IMG/VR virus record: IMGVR_UViG_3300046491_000462
Span: 1-34,403 of that record
DNA length: 34,403 nucleotides
Strand: one strand, 5' to 3'
Source: a virus
The notes beneath the pieces are model-generated. The model searched no databases, was not told where the DNA came from, and saw nothing but the letters and a program-made list of their open reading frames with translations. Positions within the stretch are counted from its first letter, which is position 1. Every line of letters begins with the position of its first letter. Below, one piece after another: positions 23,804-30,145 of the stretch. Position numbers and translations under genes: made by a program.

Positions 23804-24422
23804 GGGTGTAATACTCGATCAGGCTTGTGAGCTGAGCGCGGCAAGAGGCATGCTTCTCGCTGTTGCGCACTTGGTTGTTCAGGAGGACAGCCGGAGTTAT
23901 TCCGCTGTCGAGGTCGTCAGCGGCTCCGGGGACTCCGGAAGTCGCAGCAGATCCGCTGGAGGGCTGTCTGGCACGCACTGCGGTTGGGTTAAGGCTTTCG
24001 TTCCACACGCGGACAAAACCGGTAGTGAACACAGCAGTAGGCAGAGGCTCAGGCAGCGCATCCAAGGTGCGGCGATATAGAGTCGTGACACGGTTTATCT
24101 CCCCTGTGAGCTTGTCGGTGTTTCGGCGAAACTCGTCTTTAGTTGTGGTGAGCTGGCTGGCCAAGTCATCGCCACGTTTGGTTTGCTCCTGGAGCGATTT
24201 GGCAGCGGCCTGAGCTTTCGCCAGAGCGGCGCTTGCCAGCGCCAGGCGCTCGCCCTGGACTTCGTCTTTAAGCTTTTGATAGGCCTCCGCGCCTTCGGCC
24301 TTCCCAGCTATGAACCCTTCGTCATAACCGGCCTGACGGGTGCTCTCGACGAACAAGAGAGCGGCGGCGATCAAAACCACCGCGATTAGCAGCGGCGCAA
24401 ACCACTTAAGTGTTTCCTTCAT
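23790..24422 (-). CDS. i-spanin (Rz-like)
   Basis: 210 residues from ATG at 24422, which overlaps the endolysin stop as ATGA and lies eight bases after AAAGGG; longer starts at 24428 or 24470 are less likely. A single N-terminal transmembrane helix (FAPLLIAVVLIAAALLF) is followed by a long periplasmic coiled coil (LALASAALAKAQAAAKSLQE, DEFRRNTDKLTGEINRVTTL). This is the architecture of the inner-membrane spanin. With the nested lipoprotein it should fuse inner and outer membranes at the last step of lysis. Confidence 0.88.
   Translation of the reverse strand: MKETLKWFAPLLIAVVLIAAALLFVESTRQAGYDEGFIAGKAEGAEAYQKLKDEVQGERLALASAALAKAQAAAKSLQEQTKRGDDLASQLTTTKDEFRRNTDKLTGEINRVTTLYRRTLDALPEPLPTAVFTTGFVRVWNESLNPTAVRARQPSSGSAATSGVPGAADDLDSGITPAVLLNNQVRNSEKHASCRAQLTSLIEYYTHGRI
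23897..24091 (-). CDS. o-spanin (Rz1-like lipoprotein), nested in the i-spanin gene
   Basis: 64 residues in another frame, wholly inside the i-spanin gene. The start is GTG at 24091 with a strong GGGGAG six bases upstream; an ATG at 24061 lacks a ribosome site. A hydrophobic signal (RCLSLCLLLCSLPVL) ends in the lipobox L-S-A-C, with Cys29 as the lipidated residue. A short, proline-rich mature part follows (PQCVPDSPPADLLRLPESP). Outer-membrane lipoprotein spanins of this size nested in Rz genes are well known. It is easily missed by automatic annotation. Confidence 0.88.
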   Translation of the reverse strand: MSRLYIAAPWMRCLSLCLLLCSLPVLSACGTKALTQPQCVPDSPPADLLRLPESPEPLTTSTAE

Positions 24423-25051
24423 TGGCATAACCCTTTGCCCCATCCGGCATCGACATAAATGCGTTCCCATCGCAGCAAGATGAGGCGTGGGTATTGCCGG
24501 TTTTCTTTGAAGTTCGCCGCAGAGCGGCCAGCGTTAAATCGCTCGATGGAGCCGAACCAAGTCAGCGGATCGGCGCCCTTTGCCGATGCCAACTTGCGGT
24601 CACGGATCAACCAACCCAGCCCGCCGTTGTAGCTAGACAGAAACATGCCGCCTTGCTCACAGGGGTTCCGTGCCTTGATTCGTTCAGCCAGCCAGCGGTC
24701 GTAACTGACCAATGCCTGTAGTGACCAGGTGGGGTTGTAAGGCTCGACTTTGCCGAGTGCTTTAGGGAACAGCTCAGCAAGCCAAGTGGCGGTCGAGGGC
24801 ATCACCTGGCCCAAGCCTTGCGCACCTACCGGAGATTTCGCATCGAACTTCCAGCGGCTTTCCTGGTGAACCTGAGCAGCGAAGGTGGCAACTGGTGCAT
24901 CCAGTCCCCACTCCGCTTGTGCAATGCGGGATAGATCGCGCCGGTAGTGTTCGGCTTGAGCCGGGATTTCGGCGTGAGCCACGTCGCAAAAGGCCAGCCC
25001 AATCACTAGCCCGATAACGGCAGCCGGAATCAAAAATAGGTATCGCCTCAT
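24419..25051 (-). CDS. Endolysin, lytic transglycosylase (SLT domain) with N-terminal export signal
   Basis: 210 residues from ATG at 25051, two bases after the holin stop; the frame extends upstream over the holin, which I exclude. Residues 1-27 form a signal (YLFLIPAAVIGLVIGLAF, then AHA-EI). The SLT fold has the catalytic Glu64 in AAQVHQESRWKF, GLGQVMPSTATWL at 79-91, and SSYNGGLGWL further on. It cleaves murein glycan strands. The signal means it can reach the periplasm by Sec, so the holin may time lysis through membrane depolarisation rather than by release of a cytoplasmic enzyme. Confidence 0.92.
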   Translation of the reverse strand: MRRYLFLIPAAVIGLVIGLAFCDVAHAEIPAQAEHYRRDLSRIAQAEWGLDAPVATFAAQVHQESRWKFDAKSPVGAQGLGQVMPSTATWLAELFPKALGKVEPYNPTWSLQALVSYDRWLAERIKARNPCEQGGMFLSSYNGGLGWLIRDRKLASAKGADPLTWFGSIERFNAGRSAANFKENRQYPRLILLRWERIYVDAGWGKGLCQ

Positions 25052-25053
25052 GG

Positions 25054-25347
25054 TCAAAGCCCCAACGTCAGGCCAAGAACACAAGCGAGTACCACGATTG
25101 CCCGACGCAGGCCGGCCCATGGTTGATGGGTGCGGTTGACCTGGTTCGGCCTGGCATAGGGGAACAATGCACGGTCGATCCAGTAGCCCAGGACGCCGCC
25201 ACCAGTTACCAACCCGGCCTTATAAAGGATCACTGCCAACTTGGTTGGCGCGATCATGCCCAGCGCGATAATCAGCAGGACGGTAATTACCGTCCAATCG
25301 GTCATACGCGGCGCGCGGGGACGCCGTCCAGAATTTCGGAAGGTCAT
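25054..25347 (-). CDS. Holin-like small membrane protein
   Basis: 97 residues with three predicted membrane spans: about 18-38 (VITVLLIIALGMIAP), 43-60 (AGLVTGGGVLGYWI) and 82-97 (RRAIVVLACVLGLTLGL). The N-terminal extension is basic (RNSGRRPRAPR), and an internal ATG at 25305 could give a shorter form, a dual-start arrangement known in holins. It sits directly before the endolysin. The start overlaps the upstream gene as ATGA. The holin role is inferred from size, topology and position. Confidence 0.82.
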   Translation of the reverse strand: MTFRNSGRRPRAPRMTDWTVITVLLIIALGMIAPTKLAVILYKAGLVTGGGVLGYWIDRALFPYARPNQVNRTHQPWAGLRRAIVVLACVLGLTLGL

Positions 25348-25661
25348 TGTATGGTTGCTCGATTGGAGTTGAGGGAGGCCCGGACAGCGGCCAGGTGCGC
25401 AGCAGCAAAGACAGGATTGCCGCGCACCAGGTGCTGCTCCTGGTAGGTGGTGGTTTGTGGGCTCGGTGCTTTGGCCTGTGGCCGAAACTTCTGCTGACGG
25501 GCGACGTTCATGTCTCGCCTGTCCTGAGCCACGCGAACGTGATCCATGACCAGGTCACGCCATTCAACTGGGCAGCGATCAAGAATCGACTCGCAGGGCG
25601 ACACGCCTTCAAGGATCTGAGTAGCGAATGCACGCGGCGATGTAGGAACTGGAGCTGGCAT
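25344..25661 (-). CDS. Unknown protein, first gene of the late operon
   Basis: 105 residues, no recognised domain. It is rich in Pro, Gln, Arg and Ala, with a helical segment VEWRDLVMDHVRVAQDRRDM in the middle and a polar C-terminal half (PQTTTYQEQHLVRGNPVF). There is no signal or membrane span. It is the first coding sequence after the Mor terminator and ends overlapping the holin start as ATGA. Its position suggests a lysis-cassette or late-leader function. Confidence 0.75.
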   Translation of the reverse strand: MPAPVPTSPRAFATQILEGVSPCESILDRCPVEWRDLVMDHVRVAQDRRDMNVARQQKFRPQAKAPSPQTTTYQEQHLVRGNPVFAAAHLAAVRASLNSNRATIQ

Positions 25662-25738
25662 GGCGCTAACCCGTCGGTAAGAAGTACCGGGCTAGGTTCG
25701 CGCCTTAGAGGAAGTGATCGAGTTTCTTACTCAGACAA
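25662..25738 (-). promoter_or_regulatory. Candidate activator-dependent late promoter region
   Basis: The region lies between the Mor terminator and the first late gene, where Mu-like phages place a promoter driven by Mor/C. A 7-bp inverted repeat GTAAGAA/TTCTTAC (25677-25683 and 25724-25730) brackets it. No good sigma-70 -35 box is visible, as expected for an activator-dependent promoter, and I could not fix the start of transcription. Confidence 0.45.
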
Positions 25739-25765
25739 GAAAAACCCCCGCACTGGCGGGGGTTT
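25736..25765 (-). terminator. Strong intrinsic terminator after the Mor gene
   Basis: A perfect 10-bp stem (25742-25751 with 25756-25765) and a four-base loop are followed on the minus strand by TTTTTCTT. It lies 30 bases after the activator stop and should end early/middle transcription, isolating the late operon. Confidence 0.92.
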
Positions 25766-25795
25766 GGTGGACTTACATTGCTGGGTGCAATGCTA

Positions 25796-26239
25796 TCAGT
25801 GGATGGTTTCCTGCTCAAAGCCAAACAAGTCAGGACCGTTCTGTCTATGCAATCCCCGTTGACGCTTAATGATGCCGTAGATGATGGCTGAGGAAAGCTG
25901 ATACTTGCGCACCAGCTCATGAGGTTGCGCTCCGGCATCCAACCATTCACGGTAGATTTCAGCGTCTCGCATAGCCCGCTTGAGCGATTCTCCACGAGGC
26001 AGATAAATCACTGAGCCACCCATGGTGGAGCAGATCGAGAACACGACTGCACGGGCAATTTCGGGTACAGCCTCGGGCTTTTCTGGAAGCCTTTTCAACA
26101 GCTCAAATTCAGCGAGCTCCACCATCTCCTTTAAATTCCCCTCCCATCGAGCGGAGACGATTGGATCTTCCATATGGGCCAAGACTTTCTTGGGATCAAG
26201 CTTGTCACTGTCATCTGCAAATAACTGGTCATTGCTCAT
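25796..26239 (-). CDS. mor: Mor/C-family transcription activator
   Basis: 147 residues. The family core is GGSVIYLPRGESLKRAMRD (74-92), with the beta strand that contacts the DNA minor groove, followed by EIYREWLDAG and a C-terminal helix-turn-helix (PHELVRKYQLSSAIIYGII, about 107-125). The N-terminal part is the acidic dimerisation region. Mor/C proteins bind upstream of weak promoters and recruit RNA polymerase. Only one member is seen in the window, placed directly before a terminator and the late genes, so it probably serves as the sole late activator, as in other Pseudomonas transposable phages. It overlaps the GemA stop as ATGA. Confidence 0.9.
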   Translation of the reverse strand: MSNDQLFADDSDKLDPKKVLAHMEDPIVSARWEGNLKEMVELAEFELLKRLPEKPEAVPEIARAVVFSICSTMGGSVIYLPRGESLKRAMRDAEIYREWLDAGAQPHELVRKYQLSSAIIYGIIKRQRGLHRQNGPDLFGFEQETIH

Positions 26240-26643
26240 TGTGTCGGCCTCCCATTCCGTTTGGCATCATAGGTGAGGGCCGACACCATACTCCCAAGTT
26301 GACGAGCATCCAGCCACTCCACCCGCTCGACCTTGAACATTCGCAGAGCCATGCCATCGGCATAAGCCCACTCACGCCCAGCTTCGGCCAGGAAGGCTTC
26401 GATTTTGCTAACCAACTTTTCCCGATCAGGTGCAACTTCTGCTCTACCTACCTTTGATTTCTTTGGCTTCCACCCCAAGCGCACCAGCTCCGTGAGGACG
26501 GCCGAGGTTTTCAGTGGTGATAAATCCTTTGCCGAACTCACTCCAGCAACTCTCTGGAGCATTGCCCGGTAGGTGTCCTCATCCAGTGCCAAATCCTTCT
26601 TGGCGATATGGATCTTTGATAGATCAAGATTGCGCCGATTCAT
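26236..26643 (-). CDS. gemA: GemA / gp16-like regulator (DUF1018)
   Basis: 135 residues. IHIAKKDLALDEDTYRAMLQR, SAKDLSPLKTSAVLTELVRLGWK and WAYADGMALRMFKVERVEWL are the conserved blocks of the GemA/gp16 family. In Mu, gemA is reported to change gyrase-dependent host gene expression and cell division. It follows the RHH-like gene through ATGA and precedes mor, the order seen in Mu and relatives. The family call is firm; the physiological role is borrowed from Mu. Confidence 0.92.
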   Translation of the reverse strand: MNRRNLDLSKIHIAKKDLALDEDTYRAMLQRVAGVSSAKDLSPLKTSAVLTELVRLGWKPKKSKVGRAEVAPDREKLVSKIEAFLAEAGREWAYADGMALRMFKVERVEWLDARQLGSMVSALTYDAKRNGRPTQ

Positions 26644-26918
26644 TTTCTCCTCACTTCGACCAACTTCCTGAACGCCATCGGGTCACGCTTCGCCAGCTTG
26701 GCCGCCGCGTGAATTAGTAGCGTCAGTGCCTCGGCCGCATCATCGAATTCCCCAGCCGTTCGAACGGTCTCCAAGGCAGCACTTGTTCCCGAATACATCT
26801 CCATCTTAAATTTCGATGCGCCCATCGCCTTACGCTTTACTGTGCGAGCGTCACGCATGCGCTGTTGCCGCTCGCGAGCAAGCCGGCGTTTCCGTTCGAC
26901 CGGGGTTTCCTGTGTCAT
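26640..26918 (-). CDS. Small basic protein, possible ribbon-helix-helix fold
   Basis: 92 residues. The N-terminus is extremely basic (RKRRLARERQQRMRDA, VKRKAMG). It is followed by KFKMEMYSGTSAALETVRTAG and FDDAAEALTLLIHAAAKLAK, which read as one strand and two helices like a ribbon-helix-helix DNA-binding domain. That fold is inferred from pattern only. Its start codon lies just beyond the second hammerhead candidate, with only a weak ribosome site near the ribozyme core, so initiation may depend on ribozyme folding or cleavage. Confidence 0.75.
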   Translation of the reverse strand: MTQETPVERKRRLARERQQRMRDARTVKRKAMGASKFKMEMYSGTSAALETVRTAGEFDDAAEALTLLIHAAAKLAKRDPMAFRKLVEVRRK

Positions 26919-26927
26919 TGATTAGCT

Positions 26928-26987
26928 GCTCGTCAGTACCCGGCCACTACGCCGGGCAGACCACACCGATTGCCGGAGTGGTTTCGC
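26928..26987 (-). ncRNA. Candidate type II hammerhead ribozyme, copy 2
   Basis: Read 5' to 3' on the minus strand: stem II 3' strand GC (26987-26986); GAA (26985-26983); stem III ACCAC/GTGGT starting with the required A-U pair, then a U/U mismatch, CCG/CGG and a GCAAU loop; C17 at 26959; stem I of eight pairs (TGCCCGGC/GCCGGGTA) with six-base loop; core CTGACGA (26936-26930); then GC (26929-26928) closing stem II. Every invariant hammerhead core base is present. Cleavage is expected between 26959 and 26958. Stem II is only two pairs before a mismatch, which is the weak point. Confidence 0.82.
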
Positions 26988-27659
26988 TCAATTGAGGGAC
27001 AGTTGTTCCTCACCATTCACCCCGTGATTCAAACGCACGTCACCCGCCGCGAGAATGCCGTGCAGGGCGTCGGTCATAGCCCGTACACCATTCCCCTTGT
27101 TGGCATTGCGGTCACGACAGTCGAGCTTTTCCGTTTCCGCGTGATGCTTGAGCATGTACGCGGCAGCGGCAGAGGACGGCTCATCGTTACCGGCGAAGGC
27201 CATGACCTGCTTGCGCACAGCCGATACCCAAGCCCCGCAGAAAACGTCGGCGCGCTTGGTCTTGGTCGAGGCCTTGCAGCGCTTTAATTGGGTGCTGATA
27301 AAGTCACGGCGGGACTGACGAACCTGGCGCAGAAGCAAGGTCATGGTGTAGCTGGCAAGCTCAGCCATTTCACCAATGAAGCGCCATTCACCAACACCTG
27401 CCATAAATAGAATCTTGCAGGCGAAAGCCTGGGTAACGGCCCCGGCTAGGTTGGCTTCCCACTGAGGCGGAGTCATCTTTGAACCGCTACGGGCGGCGCA
27501 CTCGTATACCTCTGAGAGCTGGACATCCGATTCCTCCAGCCGGAACTTCTCCATCAAGGCGCGAGCCTGTCGCATTGCAGCAGCCGCTTCGTGCGGGTTA
27601 TCGCTCGCTGCCAAGCGGAGCAGCTTCTTTATTTTGTCCAGGGCTTTACTGTGGTCCAT
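26988..27659 (-). CDS. DUF2786 family protein
   Basis: 223 residues. The N-terminal KALDKIKKLLRLAASDNPHEAAAAMRQARALMEK is the DUF2786 signature. A DUF7168-like region follows (WEANLAGAVTQAFACKILF; ASYTMTLLLRQVRQSRRDF; FCGAWVSAVRKQVMAFAG). The family is frequent in phages and unexplained. No catalytic motif is apparent. Its TGA stop supplies the first bases of the second hammerhead candidate, and it begins four bases after the preceding gene, so both genes sit together on the segment bounded by the two ribozymes. Confidence 0.88.
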   Translation of the reverse strand: MDHSKALDKIKKLLRLAASDNPHEAAAAMRQARALMEKFRLEESDVQLSEVYECAARSGSKMTPPQWEANLAGAVTQAFACKILFMAGVGEWRFIGEMAELASYTMTLLLRQVRQSRRDFISTQLKRCKASTKTKRADVFCGAWVSAVRKQVMAFAGNDEPSSAAAAYMLKHHAETEKLDCRDRNANKGNGVRAMTDALHGILAAGDVRLNHGVNGEEQLSLN

Positions 27660-27663
27660 GGCG

Positions 27664-28080
27664 TCAGATCTCGTTGATTCGGGTGATGCTGGTGTTGTTT
27701 GCCAGAAAGTGCTTTTTCAGGGTGTTGAAGCTTTTCCAGGACCAGTCATAGGTGAAGAATTTGGCTGCCGTCATTTCGGCGGCTCTGCGTTTTCCGAAGA
27801 TTTTCCGATAGGCCTCGCTCTCTTTTTTGGAATAAAGTGCACGAGTCACCTTGCGGTAAAAACGGCGAGTCTCCTCATGTTCGGGTTCGCCGGTTTTGTG
27901 GTCGCAAGCCAACCAGATCCCCTTCAAATATCCATCCACATAAACCACCGTCGACCAACTCTTTTTGGTGCTGCAAGTTTGCTGCGTCAGGCAGATTTCG
28001 AACCCATCACATTTGAGCTTCATGCTGCCCCACGGGCTCGCCATCTGCTCTTTCAGCGCATCCCAATCGGCTTGTTCCAT
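27664..28080 (-). CDS. Unknown early protein between the two ribozymes
   Basis: 138 residues, not recognised. The N-terminal half is beta-like with cysteines (LKCDGFEICLTQQTCSTKKSW), then VVYVDGYLKGIWLACD, then a strongly basic helical half (ETRRFYRKVTRALYSKKE, YRKIFGKRRAAEMTAAKFF). It resembles small phage proteins of unknown function that accompany DUF2786 genes. AGGA six bases before ATG gives a good ribosome site, which lies just downstream of the first hammerhead core. It is probably co-translated with DUF2786. Confidence 0.78.
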   Translation of the reverse strand: MEQADWDALKEQMASPWGSMKLKCDGFEICLTQQTCSTKKSWSTVVYVDGYLKGIWLACDHKTGEPEHEETRRFYRKVTRALYSKKESEAYRKIFGKRRAAEMTAAKFFTYDWSWKSFNTLKKHFLANNTSITRINEI

Positions 28081-28092
28081 GTCGTCCTCGGC

Positions 28093-28155
28093 TGCTCATC
28101 AGTAACCGGCCACCGCGCCGGATAGACCACCCCAGTTACCCGAGGTGGTTTCGCA
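28093..28155 (-). ncRNA. Candidate type II hammerhead ribozyme, copy 1
   Basis: On the minus strand: stem II 3' strand TGC (28155-28153); GAA (28152-28150); stem III of ten pairs (28149-28140 with 28135-28126) capped by a GUAA tetraloop and beginning with the required A-U pair; C17 at 28125; stem I (TATCCGGC/GCCGGTTA, seven pairs and one U/U mismatch) with a GCGGTG loop; core CTGATGA (28102-28096), the canonical form; then GCA (28095-28093) closing a three-pair stem II. Cleavage is expected between 28125 and 28124. The element starts at the upstream stop codon (28156-28158). Confidence 0.87.
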
Positions 28156-28392
28156 TTAATGGATGGTCGGTTTGGTCATCTGCTTTTCGCGCATGGCCTG
28201 GCAGATCTCGCAATCACACGCCGCATGCCCGACGACAAAGTCGACAGGAATCCGGGCAAGTAGCATCGGCACGCCAGTCATAAGTGCGCTTGCTACACGG
28301 CCCGCTTTGCTGCCACTAAGTTGAGATTGGTTGTCGACTTGGATAGAGACGCCATCGGCGCTGTCTTCGATGGTGATCTGGAACTTGGCCAT
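28156..28392 (-). CDS. Small unknown protein with cysteine cluster
   Basis: 78 residues. It begins with a strand (MAKFQITIEDSADGVSIQVD), continues with an Ala/Ser/Leu helix and ends with HAACDCEICQAM, three cysteines (59, 61, 64) able to bind a metal if paired with a further ligand such as His56. No family was recognised. GAGAG lies upstream of the ATG. The 59-base gap before it holds only a small TTCAG/CTGAA palindrome. The stop codon abuts the first hammerhead candidate. Confidence 0.72.
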   Translation of the reverse strand: MAKFQITIEDSADGVSIQVDNQSQLSGSKAGRVASALMTGVPMLLARIPVDFVVGHAACDCEICQAMREKQMTKPTIH

Positions 28393-28451
28393 AATTTGTT
28401 CGCTCTCGTACGTTCAGTGCTGAATGAGGGTTGGTCAGTGATGGATTCAGA

Positions 28452-29093
28452 TCAGTGCAGCGTCGACGGCGCAGAGGCCGCAACGAAAGCACTGGCGATA
28501 TCCAACGGGATGGAGGCGTATTGGTCGCTATCACCGATACGCTCATAGATCCGAACGTAACTTTTGGAGCCAACAACCTGCACAGCGTCGCTGATGGCCT
28601 GCATTGCGCGCTGCCATCGCGAGTCCGAAATTTCCAGCCGACGAAGCGCAAGCACACGCCCGGTGCTGATTTCGCCCACCTTGTCGGTCCGAAATGCCTC
28701 ATTAACCAGCACTCGAACTTCACTCCGAGCATCCTGCGTCCACTCAGCTGCACACTCATCAATCAATGCACGGGCAGCCTGTAATCGCTCATCGAACTTG
28801 ATCGAGTCTTGTACTGCATGAACGATCTTGTAACGGCCATCGAACGACAACAGAGTGACGTTGCCTTTCTTACCGCCGATGGTGGCCTTGTACTGCTCCG
28901 CAGACATTTCGACGAACGCTTTGATGTCACCAAAGGCCAATGCCTTAAAAGCGCCCAGCGTCTGAGAAATGGCCTTGGCCTTGTCGACAAGCTCAATAAC
29001 CAGTTCGTCGCGTGCCAGATCAATCGGCTTGATCATGCTTACCGGGACCAAGTGGCCCTTTGCATCTTGGCGAAACCCTTCTGGAATATTCAT
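28452..29093 (-). CDS. DUF3164 family protein
   Basis: 213 residues. MNIPEGFRQDAKGHLVPVSMI, GGKKGNVTLLSFDGRYKIVHAV, FDERLQAARALIDECAAEW and WQRAMQAISDAVQVVGSKSY are the standard blocks of DUF3164, found in the early region of Mu, FluMu and Pseudomonas transposable phages. No enzymatic residues are evident. The role is unknown, though constant position near the replication genes suggests a part in early lytic growth. Its start is in an ATGA overlap with the preceding gene. Confidence 0.9.
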   Translation of the reverse strand: MNIPEGFRQDAKGHLVPVSMIKPIDLARDELVIELVDKAKAISQTLGAFKALAFGDIKAFVEMSAEQYKATIGGKKGNVTLLSFDGRYKIVHAVQDSIKFDERLQAARALIDECAAEWTQDARSEVRVLVNEAFRTDKVGEISTGRVLALRRLEISDSRWQRAMQAISDAVQVVGSKSYVRIYERIGDSDQYASIPLDIASAFVAASAPSTLH

Positions 29094-29482
29094 TCTTTGT
29101 CCTGCTCCATGTTCGTTTCATGTTTGGTATTGCTGTACTTCAAGGCGCCGAGAATCTCCCCGATCCGGCGACGCCCATTGGCGCGTTGTTCTTCAGTTAA
29201 TGCGGGTTTAGGTAATGCCTGCTGGCTTTGCCGAACCGGAATCACCCGAATCAACATTGCCGGTGCGGGCCAACGCTCGCAGCTCGCGAACAACGTCTCG
29301 AAAGCTGCTTTAACCCGCGCTCCATCTGTCTCTTCGTTCCAGCGCTGTGCCTTTTTCAAGGCCACCAGCCATATATCGAGTGTGTGAGTGATGGCGTCGG
29401 CAGCAGGCGCACCGTCGAGTCGCAGGGCAACAAGCCCCATGAGCCCCGCAATCACCTCACGCTGTAGCCAGTCACCCTCCAT
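29090..29482 (-). CDS. Unknown early protein
   Basis: 130 residues, helical. WLQREVIAGLMGLVALRLDG, DIWLVALKKAQRWNEETDG and FETLFASCERWPAPAMLIRV resemble the middle of phage replication-accessory proteins, where WP.P..... motifs precede basic C-terminal helices (EEQRANGRRRIGEILGAL). I do not make a firm call. It overlaps the CxxC protein by 11 bases and DUF3164 by four. Confidence 0.72.
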   Translation of the reverse strand: MEGDWLQREVIAGLMGLVALRLDGAPAADAITHTLDIWLVALKKAQRWNEETDGARVKAAFETLFASCERWPAPAMLIRVIPVRQSQQALPKPALTEEQRANGRRRIGEILGALKYSNTKHETNMEQDKE

Positions 29483-29963
29483 TCAACCGCCCCTGTAGTG
29501 CCACCAGAGCAGCCGTTGTCTGGCTTGGCCGGCCGACCATGGTTTGCTTCGGAGGAGTGGCTTCAGGTAGTAGCACCGCCGTTGTTTCGCCTTGCCACTG
29601 GGTCATGACCTGGTACAGCCAGCCATGCCCTTTTAGCGGCGTCACCAGTCGCCCCGCATCACGAGCGGAGACAGCTTGTTCGACGGCCCAAACCCAACAA
29701 GCAACAGGCGCATTGAACACAGCACCATTGCGCTCAATGCGTTGGGCTTGCAGATCCGGCAATAACTCATTGAGGATCTTGCCCACCCGATCCATGGTCA
29801 GCTCTCGGGTTTCTGGTCGGAACATACCGACATAGCGAATCAACGCGTTGCCAAGCTGGCCGGATACTTTGAACGCCACGCCAAGCGCATCGCGGGCGCC
29901 GTCATGTGCAATCAAGGCATCCAAGCTGAGCGTCGTCCCACAATTGGGGCATCGAGTACGCAT
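29472..29963 (-). CDS. Unknown early protein with N-terminal CxxC zinc motif
   Basis: 163 residues from ATG at 29963, with AGGAGGT six bases upstream; the TTG one codon before is rejected. RCPNCG (Cys5, Cys8) at the very start looks like half of a zinc knuckle; no second CxxC pair follows, so another ligand or a dimer would be needed. The rest is helical (VAFKVSGQLGNALIRYVGMF; ELTMDRVGKILNELLPDLQ), then WVWAVEQAVSA and a proline/threonine-rich end. A DNA-related function is plausible but not shown. Confidence 0.76.
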   Translation of the reverse strand: MRTRCPNCGTTLSLDALIAHDGARDALGVAFKVSGQLGNALIRYVGMFRPETRELTMDRVGKILNELLPDLQAQRIERNGAVFNAPVACWVWAVEQAVSARDAGRLVTPLKGHGWLYQVMTQWQGETTAVLLPEATPPKQTMVGRPSQTTAALVALQGRLNGG

Positions 29964-30145
29964 CAATGCACCTCCTGTTGACGCCCGGCCTTTGCCAACT
30001 CTTCCGCACGGATCTGAGCGAACTTGTAGCTTTCAGAAAACCCGACGCATTTGTCGTCTATGTAGAGGCGGATCAAGCTGCGACCGCAGATGTAGATTTG
30101 CACTACGGGAACTTGCGAACGAACACTGTCAGTGGACGGTTGCAT
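29963..30145 (-). CDS. Very small early protein
   Basis: 60 residues from ATG at 30145, with GGGAGG five bases upstream; GTG at 30151 falls within the ribosome site. A central hairpin (VVQIYICGRSLIRLYIDDKC) is followed by a helix (ESYKFAQIRAEELAKAG). It overlaps the HTH gene by 17 bases and the next gene by one base (TGATG). Good ribosome site, tight overlaps and folded-looking sequence support a real gene of unknown function. Confidence 0.7.
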   Translation of the reverse strand: MQPSTDSVRSQVPVVQIYICGRSLIRLYIDDKCVGFSESYKFAQIRAEELAKAGRQQEVH

